Part shown: positions 19,605 through 30,762 of the stretch, piece after piece
Position numbering within the stretch: position 1 is the first letter of the stretch
How the letters are laid out: each line of letters starts with the position of its first letter
Source: Rhodoplanes sp963840055
GTDB lineage: Bacteria > Pseudomonadota > Alphaproteobacteria > Rhizobiales > Xanthobacteraceae
Reading direction: 5' to 3'
Length of the DNA stretch: 64,000 nt
NCBI GenBank assembly: GCA_963840055.1
Contig: CAWIXM010000028.1
Location: forward strand, 107,805-171,804
The notes under the pieces: model-generated
Told to the model about the DNA's origin: nothing
Databases searched by the model: none
What the model saw: only the letters and a program-made list of their open reading frames with translations
Made by a program: the position numbers and the translations under genes

Positions 19605-22600
19605 TTGGTAAATGACCTCGATGACGGCTTGGCGCGGCTTTCGCCGACACTCGCGGCGGCGTTCCTCGGGTGCAACGCATCGGCCGCGTGGACCCTGGAA
19701 GCTCGTCGTGGCTTGCGCGACGCTGCCGAGCCCGCCGACGATCCTCAGGCCGCACTCGTCGTCCGGAAGGGTCATGAGCATGAAGCCGCATGCCTCGCTG
19801 GGCTGAAGCAGCGGTGCGGCGATTTTGTCGAGATCCCCTCCGGCGCGCTGAAGGTGCGCTTCGCCGCTACCGTCGACGCGATGAAACGCGGCGTTCCCTT
19901 GATCTATCAGGCGGCGCTTACGGCAGGTTCTTGGCTCGGCTACGCCGATTTCCTCATACGCGTTGATGACGACTGTCCGCGCTGGGCTTGGTCCTACGAG
20001 CCGTGGGACGCCAAGCTGGCACGCAACGCCCGTCCCGAACACATTCTTCAGATCGCCCTTTATGGCGATTTGCTTGCCACCGTGCAGGGCCGCGCCGCTC
20101 ATCAAGGCTGCCTTATGCTTGGCACCGGCGAACCCGATACGCCCTATAGGGTTGAGAGCTTTCCCCTTCATGAGGTCCGCTATTACGTTCGTCGCGCGGC
20201 GCGTCGGCTGGAGGCGTTCGCGGCTGACCTGCCGACGCACCTCATGCCGGAGCACTGCGGTTATTGTAGCAAATGCAGCTGGTCGGAGATTTGCGAGGCG
20301 CGATGGAAAGAGGCGGATCACCTCTGTCGCGTCGCCGATATTACAAAGAAGCAAACCCGGCGCCTCATCGAGGCCGGCGTGTCGACCGCGGCCATGCTCG
20401 CCAACCTTAACGGCGTGCGGATCGCAGGCATTGCGCCGGATACTCTGTTTCGATTGGCTCAGCAGGCGCGTCTACAGAAGCAAAGCGCCACAACAGGGTT
20501 GGGCGCCCTCGAAATCATACCTCATCAGCCCGGGCTTGGTTTCGACAAGCTGCCATTGGCCGATGCGGGCGATCTTTTCTTTGATTTCGAGGGCGACCCG
20601 ATGCACCCGGGCGGCCTCGAATATCTGTGCGGAGTACTTTGGCAAGCGGAGACTGACCACGAAGAAGGCGATCCCGTTCCAGGTTATCCCAAGCTGCGCT
20701 TCCGCGCCTTCTGGGCTCATGATCGCGTGCAGGAGAAGCATGCGTTCGCCGAACTCATGGCGTTTCTTATGGCGCGACTCTCGCGTTCGCCCGGCGCACA
20801 TCTTTATCATTACGCGCCCTACGAAAAGACGGCGCTCCGTCGCTTGGCTTCCATGCACGCGACTGCGGAGACGGCAGTGGACGAGCTTCTTCGCACCAAC
20901 CGCATGGTGGATCTCTATCGTGTGGTCCGCGAGGGTGTGCGGGTCGGTGAGCCGAGCTATTCGATCAAGAATCTTGAGCGGTTCTATATGCCCGCGCGCA
21001 CCACGGCGGTTGCGTCCGGGGGCGATAGTCTCGTCATCTATGACCGCTTTCGTGAGACCGGTGAGAGTTCGCTGCTGAACGACCTGCGCGACTACAATCG
21101 AGACGACTGCCTCTCCACGTTTCTCCTGCGAGACTGGCTCGTCGAGCGCGCCAAGGAATCGGGCCGCTGGCCGCCAACTGCGGTGTTTGCGACTGATCGG
21201 TCCGTCGGAGAGTCCGAATTGCAGGACGACCGGCAGGGCGAGCGTGAGGAAAGGGAGCGCGCGCAGGAAGCCCTCGAAGCCGCGCTTGTTGCGGATCCCG
21301 AGGCCCCGGACGCGGAGGCTCGGCAGCTCATGGCCGACCTTGTTGGCTTTCATCGCCGAGAAGCAAAACCGGCCTGGTGGGCATTCTTCGACCGTCAGGA
21401 GTGGAGCGTGGAGGAACTGCAGGACGACGACGAATGTCTTGGCGGCTGCGTGGCGGATAGCGAGGACTGGATTGGCCGGGACAAAAGAAGCCTGACGTTC
21501 CGTTACCGCTATCCCGAGCAGGAGACAAAGCTTCGCGAGGGCTTTGCCGTCTGCATTGCCGCAACGGGCGAGCCCGCTGGTACTATTTTTGCTCTCGATG
21601 AGCCGGCGGGCACCGTCATTCTCAAACGCGGCGCAGCGAAAGGCGATCTGCCCAGAGAGCTATCCCTGATGCCCGGTGGACCGCTGAACACCGACGCGCT
21701 TCGCGATGCCGTATGGACGGTCGCCCGCGACATGGCGGCGGGAGGACATGCTTTTCCGCACATCGTCGCGGTCCTGCGGCGCGATGCACCAAGGCTATTG
21801 GGGCGCCTCATCGGGGCGCCAGTTATCGATGCTGTCGACCGCGACGATCCTGGTCGGTTGCTCGAAGCGTCAACACGTGCCGTTCATGCCCTCGACCGCT
21901 CCTGGCTCGTGATCCAGGGGCCGCCTGGCTCGGGCAAGACCTACACCACCTCGCACTTGATCGCATCGCTCATTCGCGCCGGCAAGACCGTCGGCGTTGC
22001 CTCCAACAGCCATAAGGCTATCGACAATGTCCTCCATGCCATCGAAAAGCGGCTCATTGAGAGCGGCGAACCTGTACGTCTGATTGGTCAGAAAAAAGAC
22101 AGCGGAGACGAGAACTTTAGTGGGCGCGGCTTCATTCAGAGCGTCACCGACAACGCGGATATGGATCCAACCATACCGATCATCGCCGGCACAGCCTGGG
22201 CGTTTGCGCGTCGCGAGCTGGCAGCCAGCCGCGACGTGCTGTTCGTCGATGAGGCCGGACAGGTCTCGCTTGGAAACTTGGTAGCGATGGCAACTGCTGC
22301 CAAATCGGTTGTCCTGGTGGGCGATCAGATGCAACTCGCTCAACCGATCCAGGGCGCCCATCCCCGCGACAGCGGCCGCTCCGCGCTTGATCATCTGCTC
22401 GAGAACCATGCGGTGGTACCGCCAGAACGCGGTATCTTTCTATCCAAGACCTGGCGCATGCACCCGGACCTTTGCTCATTCGTCTCGGCTGCCGTGTATG
22501 AGGGAAAACTCCAGTCAGAGGCGGGCTGCGCGGCGCAGCGGCTGGTTCTCACAAAGGATGCACATCCGGCGTTGAAGATCGCGGGGCTGTCCTTTTTCCC

Positions 22601-23095
22601 GTTGATCATTCAGGCTGCCGCCAGAAATCCAACGAGGAGGCACAGGCCACGCGCGATATTTTGACGAGCCTGCTCGGCCAGCGCGTGATCGGACGCGATG
22701 GTCGAGAGCGCACGATGACACTTGATGACATACTCTTGGTCGCGCCCTACAACATGCAAGTGAACCTGCTTCGCTCGATCCTGCCCGACGCCGCCCGGAT
22801 TGGCACGGTCGATAAATTCCAGGGTCAGGAGGCGGAGGCGGTAATCGTCTCAATGACGACTTCTGGCGCCGATGACATGCCGCGCGACGCCTCCTTTTTG
22901 CTGTCACGCAACCGCCTCAACGTGGCGATCAGCCGCGCTCGGTGCTTGGCTGTCCTCGTCGCGTCGCCGGGACTGCTCGATCTCGTCGCGAACAGCGTCG
23001 ACGAGATGCGGCTTGCGAACCTCTTCTGCTGGGCAGCGGAGTTTGCCAGCGTAGACGGATCTGGACTTCCTTGGGAGAGAGCCACCAGCTCTTGA
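19605..23095 (+). pseudogene. RecB-like nuclease / RNase H-like / SF1 helicase fusion (TM0106 type), frameshifted
   Basis: Restored length is about 1160 residues. Residues 1-260 form a TM0106/RecB-like PD-(D/E)xK nuclease (GYADFLIR, WDAKLA, ILQIALYGD) ending in a four-cysteine cluster (HCGYCSKCSWSEIC). Residues 310-525 are a DnaQ/YprB-like exonuclease (FFDFEGDPM, HYAPYEKTALRRL, YNRDDCLSTF). From residue 770 there is an Upf1-like SF1 helicase: Walker A GPPGSGKT, VDEAGQ, GDQMQLAQP, TWRMHPDL. After ttttccc near 22590 the frame is lost; the rest (VDKFQGQEAEAV, SRNRLNVAISRAR) follows in the -1 frame to 23095. The start is TTG at 19605. It is convergent with topB and a candidate single-protein defence or plasmid-maintenance enzyme. 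Confidence 0.7.
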
Positions 23096-23112
23096 AAGTC
23101 ACAGGCAGGACG

Positions 23113-23333
23113 TCAAAGCCATCCGCGCTCGGCGAATGCAGAGAGATCAACACCGGGCGGGGCATACCATCCCGCCGAGCCATAGCGGGCGCCAAGCTTC
23201 ATCGCGACGTCCTTGTTGCCGTAAGGAATCCGCAGTGGCGTCCCAGCTATCGAATTTGGCTGGGCGAAAGTCGACGGAGCGGCATCGGCGCCAGCTTTGC
23301 GTTTCCGAGAACTCTTTTTCAGCCCCCCGATTG
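23113..23333 (-). pseudogene. out-of-frame DUF5710 C-terminal domain of topB
   Basis: Reading on from topB in the shifted frame gives SSRKRKAGADAAPSTFAQ, then PLRIPYGNKDVAMKLGARYG and WYAPPGVDLSAF, a complete DUF5710 domain ending at TGA 23113-23115. The shift lies at a run of six C (23323-23328) just before the current topB stop, so one base separates it from being the natural C-terminus. Confidence 0.7.
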
Positions 23334-25544
23334 AGGCGCTGCTGAACCAGCCGGCTTGTAGGCAGTCTTGCGACCGCGCTTGCGCCGCTTGGTGTCTCGG
23401 TTCGAGTCAATCCAGGCCGACATCGCAGCCGAGTTGGCCTTGGCCTCGTCAGGAATGACAACGCCTTTCCCCTGCGCGATCTTCTTGGCGTACAACATCT
23501 GCGCCGGACTAACCGGTCTTGGTTCGAGCTTCCCAGTTGTTTCACCCTCGGCTTTCTTGGGTGCGTGTTGCTTAAGGAACGCGCTGCAGATCGATATCGA
23601 CGTCTTGTAGCCGGGCGGAGGCTTGATGCCCTTCTGCCGGGCGAGACTGTCGGCAAAGCGCTTCATGGCAGGCGTTGGAGGATACGTACCGGCGCCATTG
23701 CCGCCTGCAGCGCCGAGTAAAGGAGGTCCGCCGGCGCCGGCGCCGTCCTTGAGCTTGCCGATGATGCGCTGGGCAACATCGCACACGGCGTCAATCGCGC
23801 CGACCCTCTCTTGCTTGCCCACGACGACATCGTCGAGCAGGCATTCAAGCTGCGCCGTCACGCCCGGATCGACCAGCGCCGGATCGGCCTGCTTGAGGAC
23901 GCCGAACAGCGACAGGCCGGTCTCGGTCGGCACGATGTGCTTTCCTTGGGCAATCAGGAAACCTTGTTTCTTCAGCCCGCCGATAATCTCGGCCCGGGTC
24001 GCTGGCGTGCCAATGCCCTTGGCTTCCTTCAGCCGTTCCCGCAGAACCTCATCCTCAACGAAGCGCCAGGCATTCTGCATCGCCTCGATCAGGGTGCCTT
24101 CGTTGTAGCGCGGCGGTGGCCGCGTCTCCTTGTCCTCGATTTTCGGATCGTGCAGCTGTGCGGTCTCGCCGTTGCGCAGCGTCGGCAGCAATTGTGCCTC
24201 GTCACCCTTTTCGTCGGCAGGTTGCCAGTCCGGGAATGCCGCGCGCCAGCCGAGATCGATGGGCTGACGACCGGAGGCGCGGAATTCGAAGCCACATACG
24301 TCGAGAGTTGCGGTTGTCTGCCGGTAGCGGAAGTCGGGCATCAGTGCGGCCAGGTAGGCCCGCGCGATGACGTCGAACAGTTTTTTCTCGTCGGACGAAA
24401 GGCGAGGCCAGACCTCCCGCAGGTTGTCGATCGTGTTGACGTTAGGAATCACCGCGTGATGGCTCGCGCCCTCCAACCCCTTGTCGTAGAAAGTGCCGCT
24501 CGCGCCCCTGCGGATCACCGGCGGATCGGGCATGGGGATTGCGCTGAACGATTGGCCCACCCGCAGTCCGGCCACGATCTTCGGTACGTCCGATATCAAG
24601 CTCTGTGGAAGGTAGCGCACCTCGGCGCGAGGGTAGGTGATGATCTTCTTGCCCTGGCCGTCATAGAGTTCCTGCGCCACCGAGAGCGTCTTGCTGGCTG
24701 GCCAGCCGAAGCGCGATCCGCACAGTTTTTGCAGCGACGGCAAATCGTTCAGCTTGGGTGGTCCTTGCCGCTTGTCCTCGACACGTACGCCAAGCGCGCC
24801 CTCGAAACCTTGAGCGGCGTTGACGACGGTCTCGGCAACCTCACGCTTGAGGATTCGTTCCTGCGGCGCATGGCGCATCTGGAACTGGCCGCCCGCGACC
24901 TTCGCGGTGGCGACAACTTCAAAGTAGGCGATTGGCACGAAGTTCCGGATTTCCAGCTCGCGCTTGCAAACGATGGCCAAAGTCGGCGTCTTTACTCGGC
25001 CCACGCCGATCACGCGGCGCGAACCCTGCCCAAGAATGACGGTCGCCGTGCGAGTGAGTGACAGGTTGTAGATCTGGTCGGCCTGCCGGCGCGCAACCGC
25101 AGCGGCGTAAAAGAGAGCATATTCGGCATTTGGTTTTGCCCGACCGAATGCGTCGCGGATGGTCTTTGAGTCCTGCGCGGTGAACAGCACCCGCATCACC
25201 TGACCGCGGTATTCGTAATGCTCGAGTATTTCCTGCCCGATGAGTTGCCCCTCGCGGTCGCAATCGGTGGCGAGCCAAACCCGCTTGGCGGTGCGCAGTG
25301 CCTCGCGGATGGCTTTGAGCTTGGCGGCCTTGTTGCCGCCTTCTGCCGGGCGCGTGCCGTAAAGACCGTCGGGCCGCAAAAGGATCGGCGACCAACGCTT
25401 CCACGCCGGCACGACTTCCTCCGGTTCGAGTAGATCGAACAAATGGCCCTCGGCCGGGAGGATGTCGCCGTAGCGGGAACCGACGGCGGCCCGCACGTCC
25501 TTCGCCTGGCTGGATTTCTCCGTGATGACGATCTGATCAGCCAT
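23319..25544 (-). CDS. topB: DNA topoisomerase III (plasmid/ICE type)
   Basis: A type IA topoisomerase of 741 residues in frame. The Toprim domain begins at the start (MADQIVITEKSSQAKDV) with the acidic motif ATDCDREGQ. The active-site tyrosine is in ITYPRAEVRYLP, and the cap region (GIGTPATRAEIIGGL) is intact. It resolves replication and conjugation intermediates. The start is ATG at 25544; upstream codons are non-native. The C-terminal DUF5710 domain has been thrown out of frame by one base, probably leaving the catalytic core active. DUF5710-tailed TopB proteins are typical of conjugative elements. Confidence 0.85.
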   Translation of the reverse strand: MADQIVITEKSSQAKDVRAAVGSRYGDILPAEGHLFDLLEPEEVVPAWKRWSPILLRPDGLYGTRPAEGGNKAAKLKAIREALRTAKRVWLATDCDREGQLIGQEILEHYEYRGQVMRVLFTAQDSKTIRDAFGRAKPNAEYALFYAAAVARRQADQIYNLSLTRTATVILGQGSRRVIGVGRVKTPTLAIVCKRELEIRNFVPIAYFEVVATAKVAGGQFQMRHAPQERILKREVAETVVNAAQGFEGALGVRVEDKRQGPPKLNDLPSLQKLCGSRFGWPASKTLSVAQELYDGQGKKIITYPRAEVRYLPQSLISDVPKIVAGLRVGQSFSAIPMPDPPVIRRGASGTFYDKGLEGASHHAVIPNVNTIDNLREVWPRLSSDEKKLFDVIARAYLAALMPDFRYRQTTATLDVCGFEFRASGRQPIDLGWRAAFPDWQPADEKGDEAQLLPTLRNGETAQLHDPKIEDKETRPPPRYNEGTLIEAMQNAWRFVEDEVLRERLKEAKGIGTPATRAEIIGGLKKQGFLIAQGKHIVPTETGLSLFGVLKQADPALVDPGVTAQLECLLDDVVVGKQERVGAIDAVCDVAQRIIGKLKDGAGAGGPPLLGAAGGNGAGTYPPTPAMKRFADSLARQKGIKPPPGYKTSISICSAFLKQHAPKKAEGETTGKLEPRPVSPAQMLYAKKIAQGKGVVIPDEAKANSAAMSAWIDSNRDTKRRKRGRKTAYKPAGSAAPQSGG

Positions 25545-25649
25545 AACGGCTCGCTTGCGAGAATTGGTGAGGCGTGTGAACATATAGTGAACAACCTGGC
25601 CTCGCAAGGCATGCCCCCCAACGATGTCACTCAGCCTCCCAGTAGATCG

Positions 25650-25748
25650 GCCGCCACGAGCCGATGACCCAGATGTGTCGGGAGTTCGGGATCCCGCGCA
25701 GAAGATCAACATCTCCACCGTCTCGCGACATTCTCGTCACCGCCTGAG
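25650..25748 (+). pseudogene. IS481-type transposase scraps
   Basis: Reads QMCREFGIPRRR and then RDILVTA, short matches to the N-terminal and C-terminal parts of the IS481 protein at 16.85 kb, brought together by deletion. Confidence 0.35.
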
Positions 25749-25964
25749 GACCCAATCGCCGCCGAATGTCGCCGCCCCATTTGTGTGCGGTCGAGCAGCG
25801 CCGGATACACAGAAATCAGCGTGATAGATCAATGCCTTGCTTACCGGGCCATTCTGCCTCGGCACGCGGCACTTTCCCAGGCAATCTGGCGTTTTCGGAC
25901 TTGTCCTCACCATTGCGCATCTGTCTAAATTAGCCAAGACTTGATCCCAATCGCGGAGACCCGA

Positions 25965-26171
25965 ATGCGCACCTTCACGTCTGCAGACGCGAAAAACAAC
26001 TTCGGCGAGCTGATCGACCTAGCCAGGGCCGCGCCCGTGGCCATCACCAAGTACGACCGGACGGTCGTCGTCGTGATGGCGGTAGAGGAGTACGAGCGGA
26101 TGAAGGAGCTGGACCAGACAGCGGCGGCCCCGCCACGCGCAAAGAAGGCAAAACGTGACCATGCCATGTGA
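25965..26171 (+). CDS. Phd/YefM-type antitoxin
   Basis: A 68-residue protein starting MRTFTSADAKNNFGELIDLA, the classic Phd/YefM dimerisation and DNA-binding fold, with TKYDRTVVVVMAVEEYERM and a disordered basic tail that would wrap a toxin. No RelE or Doc toxin follows: the next gene, 9 bp downstream, is the helicase fragment. It may act as a repressor of that transcript, or be an orphan left by deletion. An in-frame ATG at 25941 lies upstream, but homology begins at 25965. Confidence 0.8.
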   Translation: MRTFTSADAKNNFGELIDLARAAPVAITKYDRTVVVVMAVEEYERMKELDQTAAAPPRAKKAKRDHAM

Positions 26172-26180
26172 CGGCGCAAC

Positions 26181-27116
26181 ATGACGGAAGAGACGCCTCC
26201 GCTGAGTATCGATCAGATCCTTGTCGGCCCGCTATTCAACGAGCCGATGCGGGTAGCGACCGTGCAGTCAAATGGCGCAGCGAGTTGGATCGTTGGCCTC
26301 GTGGGCACGAACACCGAGCGGTTCCGCAAGGTGACGATGACCGCCGAGGACCTGGGACGCCTCACGATTCTCGACCCGCGGCACTCCTTCAACGGCGACG
26401 GCCGATTACTCCGCCTCGGACTTCAGGCCTACGCCCTGGGCATCGCCTATGAGTTCGATCCGTACTTCGGTCTTTCGATCTCGCGCGTCGATCCGCTGCC
26501 GCATCAACTCGAAGCGATCTACGACTATCTGCTGAAGCTTGCGCGCGTGCGGTTCCTGCTGGCCGACGACGCGGGTGCGGGCAAGACAATCATGTCAGGT
26601 CTTCTTATTCGCGAGCTTGAGCTTCGGGGTCTAGCTGAGCGAATCCTCATCGTCTGCCCGGCCAACCTCGCCTTCCAATGGCAGCGTGAATTGAAGGAAA
26701 AGTTCGATACCAAGTTCCTGGTGATGAAGGGCCAGGACATCCGCGACCAATTCGGCGTGAACCAATGGCTGGAACGCAATCGGGTGATCACTTCGCTCGA
26801 TCTGGCGAAGCGGTCAGAAATCCTTCCTGGGCTACGGCAGGTGCACTGGGACCTCGTGATCGTTGACGAGGCGCACCACATGTCGGCCTCAGATGAGACG
26901 CACAAGAGCCTGCGCTACCGGCTGGGCGAGCTTTTGCGCGACAGCTCGGATCACATCCTGCTTCTCACAGCGACTCCCCACAAGGGCGATCCTGTGAACT
27001 TCAGTTTGTTCCTGCAACTCCTTGACGCTGACGTCTACGCCGACGTGAAGTCGATCCGGGAAGCGATGGAACGGCTCGCGCCCTCGCCCGCGAGGCTGCG
27101 CAGCATGATGGCGTGA
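26181..27116 (+). pseudogene. SNF2-family helicase, N-terminal part only (DrmD-like)
   Basis: The first 300 residues of a large SNF2/DEAD-like ATPase: an N-terminal SH3-like region, then PLPHQLEAIYDYLL, Walker A DDAGAGKTIMSGLL, PANLAFQWQREL, DEAH box (IVDEAHHMS) and LLTATPHKG. The second helicase domain is gone: after EAMERL the DNA switches to a relaxase in another frame and the protein stops at 27116. Full-length relatives are about 1000 residues; such helicases are found in DISARM-type defence loci (DrmD), though no other DISARM gene is here. It follows the Phd antitoxin by 9 bp. Confidence 0.7.
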
Positions 27117-28087
27117 TCGACCTTCGGCCGGGCATCGACGCCCAAGCGGATGCATACACTCGCGCCGCCCTGATCGGCCGCATGCAAAAACTCGAACGCT
27201 TTGGCCTTGCCGAAGCCCTCGCTCCGGCGCAATAGCGCCTGTCGGAGGATGCCGAGCCCATCATGCGGGCGGTGGGCGAGCGAGCTGACATTATCAAGCG
27301 CATCCACCGCGGGCTTGCCGATCAGGGCATAGAACGGAGTGTCGCTGATTTTGCGCTCGACGGCGGAGACGCAACCACGCGGCTTACTGGGCGGCTTCTC
27401 ACGCGCGGGCTCGATGACGAGCTCAGGGGCACCGCCTACGCCATTATCGACGGAGTTGACGGACGTGCTCACCATGTTCGCCTGGCCAACCTCGACGCTG
27501 CGAGCGACGCCGCGCCAGGCAGCATCGTCGAGCTCCGCCAGTTCCACGATGCCGTTGGCCGCCGACGCGTCGCCCTGGCGGTGCGTTCCGACTTGTCCAT
27601 CGACGCACAAGTCCAGGCCGGCGGCGCTACCTGGCTCGATCGCCAGCTTGTCGCTCGTGAACCGCCCTCTCTGAGTTCGGGCGGATTCGGCCACGAGGTC
27701 CGCGACGCGATGGACGCTCGCGTCAAACACCTCGTTGCCGAGGGCCTCGCTAAGAGGCAAGGCCAGCGCGTCATATTCGCGCGGGATATGCTCGACACGC
27801 TGCAGCGACGCGAGCTTGCAACGACCGCTGCACGCATGGCTGCCAACACGGGCCTGCCTTTTCATCCAGCGCGAGAGGGCGAACCCGTCGTGGGCATCTA
27901 TCGGCAGCGCTTGGAGTTAGCCTCTGGCCGTTTTGTGTTGATCGACGACGGACTCGGATTCAGCTTGGTCCCATGGAGCCCGTCACTTGATCGACATCTT
28001 GGCCGCCAAGTGTCGGGAATCGTGCAGTCCAGCTCCAACAGAATTGAATGGAGTCTTGGAAGAGCACGGGGTCCGATCGTTGGGTGA
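27088..28087 (+). pseudogene. relaxase C-terminal part (DUF3363)
   Basis: From REAAQHDGVIDLRP through AIIDGVDGRAHHVRL, GATWLDRQLVAREPP and SGRFVLIDDGLGFSLVPW this is the C-terminal half of a DUF3363 relaxase used in conjugative DNA transfer. The N-terminal catalytic part is missing, replaced by the SNF2 helicase fragment. A TAG at 27233-27235 stands where relatives have tryptophan (APAQ-W-xL). Downstream of it the frame is open to 28087. Confidence 0.7.
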
Positions 28088-29293
28088 TCTCACCCTGCTA
28101 TGCGGCCACGTTCGCGAGTGCGCGCGGCCCGACCGGCAACCTCATGGTAACTCTTGTGGCAACGATCATGGCACCACATGTGGCTGAAAAAGATAGCTAG
28201 CGCGGATTTCTCACCCTCCTAATGGATTGCGCAAGGGATAAGCCGCGTTTGATGGCTGGTGTGCTGGAGCCATGCAGGTCCGTGGCGGTCCAAGGGCGCG
28301 TTGTGGTTTGTTTTTTTAGGTTCTCCGTGGGCCAATTGGTTGGTGCCGCGAGGGTCGCGCCGCGGCGGCGCGTGTCATGCGGGCGAGGCGCGGGCGATGG
28401 CTGCGATGGCGAGACGGATCGCGGCACGTCCCCAATCTTGGGCGGCCAGACAGGCCGACGCCATGGCGATCTTGATGCGGCGGACGCTGATGCGAACCAG
28501 CGCACCGATCTTGAGGAGCTTGAGCCGAATGGTGCCGCAAGTCGCCTGCGCGAAGTCGGTATCGTGGAGGCCGATGCGGCGCAGGGCGCACATCAGGACG
28601 TAAGCCATCGAGTAAAACCATAGGCGCAGCTGATTGGCCCGCATGGTGGCGGCCGAGGTGCGATCCGCATAGAGGTCGAGCTGGCATTCCTTGATCCGGT
28701 TTTCCATCTCACCACGGGCGCAGTAGAGCTTCTCGTAGAGATACTTGGCCTTGCACTCGTCGCGCCGGAGCGAGGTGACGACAAAGCGCGGATTGGCTTC
28801 TCCTTGCGTCCATTCGGCCTTGGCCACGACCCGGCGCCGGCAGCTCCAGCTCTCGCGCGTCGTCCACATGAAGCTCTTGAAGCGGCGCTCCGGCCGGCCG
28901 GTGCGTCGGCTCTTGGCGGCGACGAGATCAAGCTCGGTCGCAATCTCGCAGACGAGCCGCTCGTTGCGCGCCAGCCCGAACAGGAAGTCAACGCCATTGC
29001 CCTCGCACCAAGTCATCAGGTCATCCCGTGCGAAGCCGCTGTCGGCGCGCAACAGGATGCGCACTTGCGGCCACCGACGCCGAACCTGCGCGACGATGCG
29101 TGCGATCTCCTCGACCGCGCCGGCCGCCGCGTCCAGGTCGGCGCGCCGCAGCTTGGCGACGAGCAGATGGCGGCCGCAGAACACGTAAAGCGGCAGGTAG
29201 CAGTAGCAATCGTAATAGATCCCATGGGCGGTGGGCAGCGATCCGCTCTGGCAGAGTGAGATTTGCTGAAGCCACGCACTCTGGAGGCAGCCC

Positions 29294-30443
29294 ATGCCAG
29301 CTGATTACCGTCACGACCAGACCGCTATCCGCATCGATCTTGGCGCGATCTTCGTCTCGCTGGAACTCTCTCGTGCGACTTGGCTGATCACATCCTTGTC
29401 GCCGGGTCGGCAGAAGATGTCGAAGCATCGAGTGCGCGGCGGTGATATCGCCGGGCTGTTGGCGCGCTTTGCCGAACTCCGGGCGAAGGCACAGACCCGA
29501 ACAGGCCAGCTCTTCCCCTTGATCGTCATCCAGGAAGCCGGACTCGATGGCTTTTGGATCCACCGCGTGCTGCAGAGCGAGGCGATCGAGAGCCACGTCG
29601 TCGATCCGGCATCAATTGCGACCTCGCGCCGACGGCGGCGGGCGAAGACCGACAAGATCGATGGTGAAGCCTTGATCCGCGCGCTTCTCGCCTACAAACG
29701 CGGCGAACCGCGGGTCTGTGCGATGGTCAAAGCACCGACCTGCGGAGGATGATCGCCGCATCTGCCGAGAGAGGTCAGTGCTGACCGCCGAGCGGGTCGC
29801 CCACGTCAACCGCATCAAGGGTCTGCTCTTCGCGCAAGGCATCTCCGACTACGAGCCCATGCATCGCTGCCGCCGGGCACGGCTGGACGAACTCAAAACG
29901 GGCGATGGCCGGCCCTTGCCCCCACAGCTCAAAGCGCAGGTCAGCCGCGAGCTCGACCGGCTCGAACTCCTGATCCAACAGATCAAAGCCGTGGAAGCCG
30001 AGCGCGACGCGCTCCTGGCCTCGACAGAAAGCGCGGACAAGCCGGCGCCAACGGCGCTGCTGCTCGGGCTAAAGGGTATCGGGCCCGAATTTGCCAGCGT
30101 GCTCTGGTCGGAGGGCCTGTGCCGAAGCTTCGCCAACCGCCGGCAAGTGGCGGCCTATGCCGGGCTGGCGCCGACGCCCTGGCAGAGCGGCACGGTCGAT
30201 CGCGAGCAAGGTGTGTCGAAGGCCGGCAATCCGCGGCTGCGGACGACGATGATCCAACTTGCCTGGCTGTGGCTGCGACATCAACCAGACTCGGCGCTGA
30301 GCCGCTGGTTCCATGAGCGGATCGAGCGCAGCAGAGGCCGCCGCAAGACGATTATTGTCGCACTCGCACGAAAGCTGCTCGTTGCACTGTGGAGATATGT
30401 GACCGCCGGTATTGTGATCGAGGGAGCGACCATGAAAGCCTGA
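29294..30443 (+). pseudogene. IS110-family transposase (DEDD/Tnp20), single frameshift
   Basis: Start ATG at 29294 behind GGAGG. The N-terminal DEDD domain begins IRIDLGAIFVSLELSRATW; the C-terminal Tnp20 domain has LLLGLKGIGPEFASVLWSEG and the serine-bearing region GVSKAGNPRLRTTMIQLAW. Near 29738 the frame moves by one (MVKAPT, then EDDRR), consistent with loss of one C, so this copy should be inactive unless frameshifting occurs. Full length would be about 382 residues. Confidence 0.85.
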
Positions 30444-30762
30444 CCTGACAGAGGCGCTCAACCCGATTCCGTAATCTCCTGGGACCTGATCAGTCCCGGT
30501 AGATCCAGGTGGACGAACCGGTTCCACGGCTGGCTTGAAAAGCCGCGTATTAGAATGGTCCCGTCCTCCTGAGCCCCGCCCGCCGCACGCGGGATATTGG
30601 TGCAGCCGCTACGCACGGCGACCGAATGTGAGTTTGAACTGGTGCCGGAAGCGGGCCAGGTCATCCAACGGGCTCAGACCTTGGATCGCGAACAACCACC
30701 GAAGGTTCGCCCATGACGCCGTAACGTCGAACATGAAACCTTGACTCGCAAACGCCCATGTG
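30444..30762 (+). ncRNA. candidate bridge/seek RNA of the IS1111-type element
   Basis: The tail after the transposase is non-coding, the place where IS1111-type elements encode their guide RNA. Two stretches match the reconstructed target: CGTAAT (30470-30475) equals the top strand just left of the core, and TTCCACGGCT (30522-30531) equals the bottom strand just right of the core. The opposite-strand arrangement of the two guides is that described for IS110 bridge RNAs. RNA boundaries are not determined. Confidence 0.55.

Noticed and set aside
25965..27116. Complete toxin-antitoxin pair
   Set aside because: The gene after the Phd antitoxin is a helicase fragment, not a Doc or RelE toxin.
26181..28087. 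Intact DISARM system
   Set aside because: Only the N-terminal part of a DrmD-like helicase is present; no drmA, drmB, drmC or methylase.
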